Below are positions 24,119-27,753 of a DNA stretch of 27,753 nucleotides, one piece after another; the stretch's first letter is position 1; every line of letters starts with the position of its first letter. Origin of the DNA: Sulfurimonas sp. (GTDB lineage: Bacteria > Campylobacterota > Campylobacteria > Campylobacterales > Sulfurimonadaceae); assembly GCF_023228785.1 (NCBI RefSeq), contig NZ_JALOAN010000031.1, positions 1-27,753 on the forward strand, in the 5' to 3' direction. The notes under the pieces were generated by a model that saw nothing but the letters and a program-made list of their open reading frames with translations, did no database searches and had not been told where the DNA came from. A program made the position numbers and the translations under genes.

Positions 24119-25558
24119 ATGATTGATTATAGTAAAAAGTTTACACTAGATAGAGAGTTTTATCCATCAAAATTCATAGATGCTTCCATAGAGAGTGATA
24201 GAGGTCGGATACTCTCATCACCTGCGTTTAGAAGGCTGCAAAAAAGAACTCAGGTTTTTGCATTAGAATTAAATGCTTCAATAAGAACTAGACTTACTCA
24301 CTCACTTGAAGTTGGGCAAACTGCAAGATTTATTGCAAAGTCTATACTTGCAAAATTAAAAAAAGAAGAACTTTTAGAGTATAAACTTAGTGAACTTGAA
24401 AATGCTTTTATCTCAACTGCAGAGATGACAAGTCTTTTGCACGATATTGGCAATCCTCCTTTTGGACATTTTGCTGAGCAGACTATAAATAAGTGGATGA
24501 AAAACAGTGCTCTGCCTATCTTAGATACTTTTGTAGCAACTTCACAAGATACAAAACAATTGCGAGATCTACTAGCAAAAGATATATGCAACTATGATGG
24601 AAATGCTCAAGCTATAAGAGTCATAACAAAACTTCAACGCCTAAACCTCTCATACACTCAGATCTTGTCAGTTCTTAAGTACACTAGAGGTGCGTTTGAA
24701 GACAAATCTAAAGATGCTCCGCTTGATTATTTAAGAAAAAAACCTGGTTTTTACTATAGTGAGAAAGATTTTATACAAAAGATACAAAAGACGCTAGATG
24801 TGAAGTCTGGACATAGATTTCCCATAACCTACATCATGGAAGCTGCTGATGACATCTCCTACCTTACAGCAGATCTAGAAGACAGCGTAGTAAAAGGGAT
24901 ACTGAGCTTAGATAAAGTCTACTCACTTATAAAAAACGAATGTGAAAAAGAGGATGAACACTACCTTTTAGAGGTGATTGAGGAGAGATACAAACAAGCA
25001 AAAGAGGATGAAGAACCGTACCAGTTTAGTATGTTTTTTACACTTGTTCGAGCAAAACTTGTCACTTCTTTGGTTTATCATGTTGTTGATATATATTTAG
25101 CCAATCATGAAGCTATTTTTAATGGTGAGTTTAACCACGCACTGCTTGAATATGATAAAGAGAGTAAATACTACAAAGCTGTTAAGATCTTACAAAAGAT
25201 CTCTGCAAAATATATCTATGAAAACAAAGAAGTGCAAGAGCTTGAACTGCAAGGTTACTCTATTGTAAATGGTTTACTAGATCTCTACAAACCACTCTTA
25301 GAACTTAGCTCAAATGACTTTCATGCCTTACTAAATGAAGAGAAGATTGAATGTTTTGTTTCAATGAGACTCATCAGAAGAGTGTCATCAAAGCAGATCT
25401 CAGCATATAAAAATGATCTTATGACACTAGACAAAGAGGATAAAGAGAGATATAAAATAGTTGAGTGGTACTATAGAGTAAGGTTGATAACTGACTATAT
25501 AAGTGGTATGACCGATGATTTTGCACTAAAAGAGTTTCAGGTTTTATCAGCTCTATAA
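24119..25558 (+). CDS. dgt: deoxyguanosinetriphosphate triphosphohydrolase (dGTPase)
   Basis: Hydrolyses dGTP to deoxyguanosine and triphosphate; it lowers dNTP pools and affects mutation rate and phage growth. The 479 residues have the family start DRGRILSSPAFRRLQKRTQVF (27-47), then the HD-domain metal ligands: His61 (THSLEVGQ), His108-Asp109 (LHDIGNPPFGH), His117, and the later aspartates in EAADDISYLTADLEDS (241-256). The NPPFGHFAE motif is the classic dGTPase signature. Length is close to the E. coli enzyme. It is not in an operon with the HD-GYP genes, although both belong to the HD superfamily. The next gene has its own promoter. Confidence 0.94.
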   Translation: MIDYSKKFTLDREFYPSKFIDASIESDRGRILSSPAFRRLQKRTQVFALELNASIRTRLTHSLEVGQTARFIAKSILAKLKKEELLEYKLSELENAFISTAEMTSLLHDIGNPPFGHFAEQTINKWMKNSALPILDTFVATSQDTKQLRDLLAKDICNYDGNAQAIRVITKLQRLNLSYTQILSVLKYTRGAFEDKSKDAPLDYLRKKPGFYYSEKDFIQKIQKTLDVKSGHRFPITYIMEAADDISYLTADLEDSVVKGILSLDKVYSLIKNECEKEDEHYLLEVIEERYKQAKEDEEPYQFSMFFTLVRAKLVTSLVYHVVDIYLANHEAIFNGEFNHALLEYDKESKYYKAVKILQKISAKYIYENKEVQELELQGYSIVNGLLDLYKPLLELSSNDFHALLNEEKIECFVSMRLIRRVSSKQISAYKNDLMTLDKEDKERYKIVEWYYRVRLITDYISGMTDDFALKEFQVLSAL

Positions 25559-25599
25559 AAGCAGTAAATACAACTATTATTTTCTAAGTTCAAGATGGT

Positions 25600-25605
25600 T
25601 ATAAT
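25600..25605 (+). promoter_or_regulatory. -10 box for the secreted protein gene
   Basis: TATAAT, with a transcript start expected near 25612. This places the in-frame ATG at 25595 upstream of the transcript and favours the start at 25646 (or 25631). Confidence 0.5.
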
Positions 25606-25645
25606 GGCATCCATTAAAGATTTTACTAAAATGAAGAGTTTACTT

Positions 25646-26869
25646 ATGAAAAAATTATATATTTTTGCACTTTTACTTCCTGTTGTGATGTTCGCACAGA
25701 GTTCACTTATCTCAAATATACCTATTCCAAAAACATATATACAAAACTTAGATCCATATCCATGTGATGAGCGTTGTATGCAAGCATATCTTGACAACGG
25801 AATGATCTTCTCCTTTCTTGCTCACGCAGATGCAAAACTAGAAAATGAACAACATGATGAAGTAAGGAAGATGAGCATCTCCATCTTAAATCTCGGATCT
25901 TACATCATAGGCGATAAACTACGCATCGCCCTACTTCTTCCTTATAAAATCATTGGAAGATATGCTTCATCAACAACAAATGCATCTTTTGCTTACCTCA
26001 TAGCCAAAAATCACTCTTTTGAGTTAAAGAGTTACAAGATAGAAAGCGAAGAGATTGATGATATAAAAAAAGCACTTCAAGATATTTCCAATGATGGATT
26101 TAACTATGTCATCGCACCTTTTACACAAAAAGGAGCTGATGCAGTATCTGAGATAAACCCAGAGATGAACATCTTTTTTCCAACCATCAACAAAAAAGAT
26201 GTAACTTCTAGCTCTTCATATCTTTACTATGGCGGCATAGACTATAGGGCTCAAAGTGATCTACTATTAAAAGAAGCCGTTTCCCCATTAGTTATATTTT
26301 ATGACGACACCACCATTGGAAATAAGCTTAGTCTATATGAAGAGACTGCATATTTGGCTGCTGAGGGTACAGAAGTAGACAAGAGTGTGGTAAAATTTTC
26401 TATCCCTAAAAGAACTACAAACCTTGAGAAGCAACTTAGCAAAAATGAAAATATTGTTGAAGGTTCATTTTTCATAAATACGCCTATAGTAAAGACAGGT
26501 ATGATAATGTCTCAACTTACACTTTATGAGACAAATGCTACAAAAGTTCTCTCAACTCAGATAAATTACGACCCGCTAATTCTTTCTATAACTCAATATG
26601 AAGATAGAAAAAATATGATAATAGCAAACTCCATCACCCAAAACAACAGCATTCTTATAGAGACAAATTCACTTTTAGGAAATGACATAGTTTATGACTG
26701 GATCAACTACACAACTACAGTCGGAGTTGATTACTTTTATAGCCATGCAACTAGAGCAGATAGAGAGTATGAGATAAAACTAGAAGATAACCAAATGATA
26801 TACCCAATAGAACTTTTAAACCCTTCTATGTATAGATTTGTAAGGTATAACTCACGATTTAAAGAGTGA
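25646..26869 (+). CDS. secreted protein, possible periplasmic-binding-protein fold
   Basis: A 407-residue exported protein from the ATG at 25646, preceded by a GAAGAG ribosome site. The signal peptide MKKLYIFALLLPVVMFA is followed by QSS. Two cysteines close together (YPCDERC) near residue 40 could form a disulfide. From about residue 95, IALLLPYKIIGRYASSTTNASFAYLIA, followed by a pattern of alternating helices and strands (FNYVIAPFTQKGADAV, PLVIFYDDTTIGNKL), resembles type-1 periplasmic binding proteins and the LpoA-like penicillin-binding-protein activator fold. There is no lipobox, so it is soluble in the periplasm. The ligand or partner is unknown and the fold call is tentative. An ATG at 25631 would add five residues. 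It overlaps the convergent ybgC by 18 bases. Confidence 0.75.
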   Translation: MKKLYIFALLLPVVMFAQSSLISNIPIPKTYIQNLDPYPCDERCMQAYLDNGMIFSFLAHADAKLENEQHDEVRKMSISILNLGSYIIGDKLRIALLLPYKIIGRYASSTTNASFAYLIAKNHSFELKSYKIESEEIDDIKKALQDISNDGFNYVIAPFTQKGADAVSEINPEMNIFFPTINKKDVTSSSSYLYYGGIDYRAQSDLLLKEAVSPLVIFYDDTTIGNKLSLYEETAYLAAEGTEVDKSVVKFSIPKRTTNLEKQLSKNENIVEGSFFINTPIVKTGMIMSQLTLYETNATKVLSTQINYDPLILSITQYEDRKNMIIANSITQNNSILIETNSLLGNDIVYDWINYTTTVGVDYFYSHATRADREYEIKLEDNQMIYPIELLNPSMYRFVRYNSRFKE

Positions 26870-27232
26870 TAGTATAAGCTCTTTTATATCTGCATCTATC
26901 TTTTGAGGTCTTGCCTCAAATGTAATGTAAGCCAAAGTAATGGTGAGTTCAAATATCTTTTTATCTTCTCTATATATAGTTTGTAAAAGTCTAAACGAAG
27001 CCGCCCTCATTTCAAGAAGCTCTGTAGTGATGCTTAACTCATCGCCAAGTTTAGCACTAGCTATATAACTAGCTTCGAGCTTTCTAGCAACAAAATGCCC
27101 ACTGCCCAAGACAGGACTCATACCCTTAGTAAAAAAAGCCTCACTTCTAGCTCTCTCACAAAAGTTTAAATAGTTAGAGTGATAAACCACCCCACCCGTA
27201 TCTGTATCTTCATAATAAACGCGAATCTTCAT
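26852..27232 (-). CDS. ybgC: YbgC-family acyl-CoA thioesterase
   Basis: A hot-dog-fold thioesterase of 126 residues that cleaves acyl-CoA or acyl-carrier thioesters in the cytosol; in many Gram-negatives it is linked to the Tol-Pal system, but no tol genes lie here. It begins with the family pattern RVYYEDTDTGGVVYHSNYL, with the catalytic Asp11 and His18 region, and FCERARSE. The C-terminal half shows the usual ITLAYITFEARPQKI strand. An AGGAGA ribosome site lies eight bases before the ATG at 27230-27232. The 3' end overlaps the convergent secreted-protein gene. Confidence 0.92.
   Translation of the reverse strand: MKIRVYYEDTDTGGVVYHSNYLNFCERARSEAFFTKGMSPVLGSGHFVARKLEASYIASAKLGDELSITTELLEMRAASFRLLQTIYREDKKIFELTITLAYITFEARPQKIDADIKELILSLFKS
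26861..26884 (+). terminator. weak hairpin after the secreted protein gene
   Basis: AAAGAG and CTCTTT form a six-base-pair stem around a 12-base loop, followed by TATATC. It lies within the overlapping gene ends. Only a weak candidate. Confidence 0.25.
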
Positions 27233-27302
27233 ATAATATTTCTCCTAGGTTGTGCTATTTCTTCTATCTTCTAGATACGCAAAAGATTAGCTTTAAGATT
27301 TT

Positions 27303-27308
27303 ATTATA
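27303..27308 (-). promoter_or_regulatory. possible -10 box for ybgC
   Basis: TATAAT on the reverse strand, giving a leader of about 64 bases before ybgC. It lies in the 93-base gap between the DsrE-like gene and ybgC. Confidence 0.4.
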
Positions 27309-27325
27309 TCTACTTTATCATACGT

Positions 27326-27679
27326 TTAAAACGTAAGCACTTGTTTGCTTTGAATGACCCAATCTGATAAAGTCTGCATCGTTGATAAAATCTTTTCATC
27401 AAAGTACGGTTCATTTTTAAATATTCCGCATCTAGCATTACATGTACCACAAGCTTGTAAGGCAACTCCACTCTCATAAAGTTTTTTTAACATTGCAACC
27501 AAGTCATAGTCATAGTTTTGTGGTTTTTGTGTCTTATCTCTTGCTAAATCAACGGCATCATTCATCAAAAAGATATTTACACTCTGCCCACTTTTATGTA
27601 GTGTTGAAGCTAGTCTAAGAGCATTATAGGCAATATCTGAACCATCGTAAGGATCATGGTTTAATATAATCGTTACCAT
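27326..27679 (-). CDS. DsrE/DsrF-like family protein
   Basis: A 117-residue cytosolic protein with the DsrE fold; relatives act in sulfur relay (DsrE, TusD) or as small regulators. It shows the start VTIILNHDPYDGSDIAYNALRLA (2-24) typical of the family and a cysteine cluster QACGTCNARCGI with C77, C80 and C84. In sulfur-transfer members a cysteine in this region carries the persulfide. A sulfur-relay role fits the likely sulfur-oxidising lifestyle, but no dsr or tus genes lie beside it. The ATG at 27677-27679 has an AGGAG site about six bases before it, overlapping the stop of the upstream gene. Confidence 0.88.
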   Translation of the reverse strand: MVTIILNHDPYDGSDIAYNALRLASTLHKSGQSVNIFLMNDAVDLARDKTQKPQNYDYDLVAMLKKLYESGVALQACGTCNARCGIFKNEPYFDEKILSTMQTLSDWVIQSKQVLTF

Positions 27680-27689
27680 CTTTTTTCTC

Positions 27690-27753
27690 CTATTTTGCTA
27701 TTTTTTGTATGCCCAATCCAGTTTTGATAGGATTGCCAGCTTTTATCCATGCG
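27690..27753 (-). CDS. C-terminal end of an unidentified protein (runs off window)
   Basis: One reverse frame is open from the window edge to a TAG at 27690-27692 and reads AWIKAGNPIKTGLGIQKIAK. It reads like the end of a normal protein and sits directly upstream of the DsrE-like gene, 10 bases from its ATG, so the two are probably an operon. A second reverse frame is also open, ending at the DsrE start, but its composition is less protein-like. Twenty residues are too few for a functional call. Confidence 0.5.
   Translation of the reverse strand, partial: AWIKAGNPIKTGLGIQKIAK

Noticed and set aside
25595..25645. N-terminal extension of the secreted protein
   Set aside because: The first ATG overlaps the promoter, and a classic signal peptide begins at 25646.
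1..27753. tRNA, rRNA, insertion sequences, prophage or CRISPR
   Set aside because: None seen: no transposase or integrase motifs, no cloverleaf ends and no spaced direct repeats. A dedicated tRNA and IS search would settle it.

Overview
The window is AT-rich and very densely coded, on both strands, with no gene-free stretch over 300 bases. It looks like chromosome from a free-living Campylobacterota (epsilonproteobacterium), probably a Sulfurimonas-like sulfur oxidiser. The grounds are tight overlapping gene strings, TATAAT-type -10 boxes with little visible -35, protein sequences that read as members of that group, and a mix of multihaem cytochrome c, neelaredoxin-type superoxide reductase and DsrE-like protein. 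The genus is an inference from style, not from a search.

Layout. 1-289 (-): start of a multihaem cytochrome c cut by the window edge. 426-4921 (+): a compact operon, coaBC-uppS-prepilin peptidase-lptF/G-like permease-truA (CoA synthesis, cell envelope lipid carrier, pilin processing, LPS export, tRNA modification). 5019-5753 (+): an unrecognised conserved-looking protein. 5754-8973 (-): a translationally coupled three-gene module of lipoprotein retropepsin-like protease, inactive transglutaminase fused to a multi-helix membrane domain, and ATP-grasp ligase. It lies 53 bases downstream of glyS (9027-11048). 11212-11598 (+): superoxide reductase with a downstream terminator hairpin. 11715-13571 (-): a large unrecognised protein ending in a PD-(D/E)XK nuclease domain. 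13679-15241 (-): degenerate GGDEF plus intact EAL protein. 15353-16009 (+): a family-4-like uracil-DNA glycosylase with an altered active-site motif. 15990-17211 (-): an AbiE-like toxin-antitoxin pair behind a near-consensus promoter buried in a palindrome. 17340-21577 (+): sbcD-sbcC. 21584-23888 (-): two overlapping HD-GYP genes. 24119-25558 (+): dGTPase. 25646-26869 (+): a secreted protein with a possible binding-protein fold. 26852-27753 (-): YbgC thioesterase, a DsrE-like protein and the tail of another gene.

Themes. Cyclic-di-GMP turnover is represented by one EAL and two HD-GYP proteins, all degradation-type. DNA repair and nucleotide hygiene is represented by UDG, SbcCD and dGTPase. 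The two stretches that look acquired (11715-13571 and 15990-17211) are poor in the tetranucleotide GATC, which is strikingly common in their neighbours. These two, plus the protease/transglutaminase/ATP-grasp module, are the best candidates for poorly described biology.
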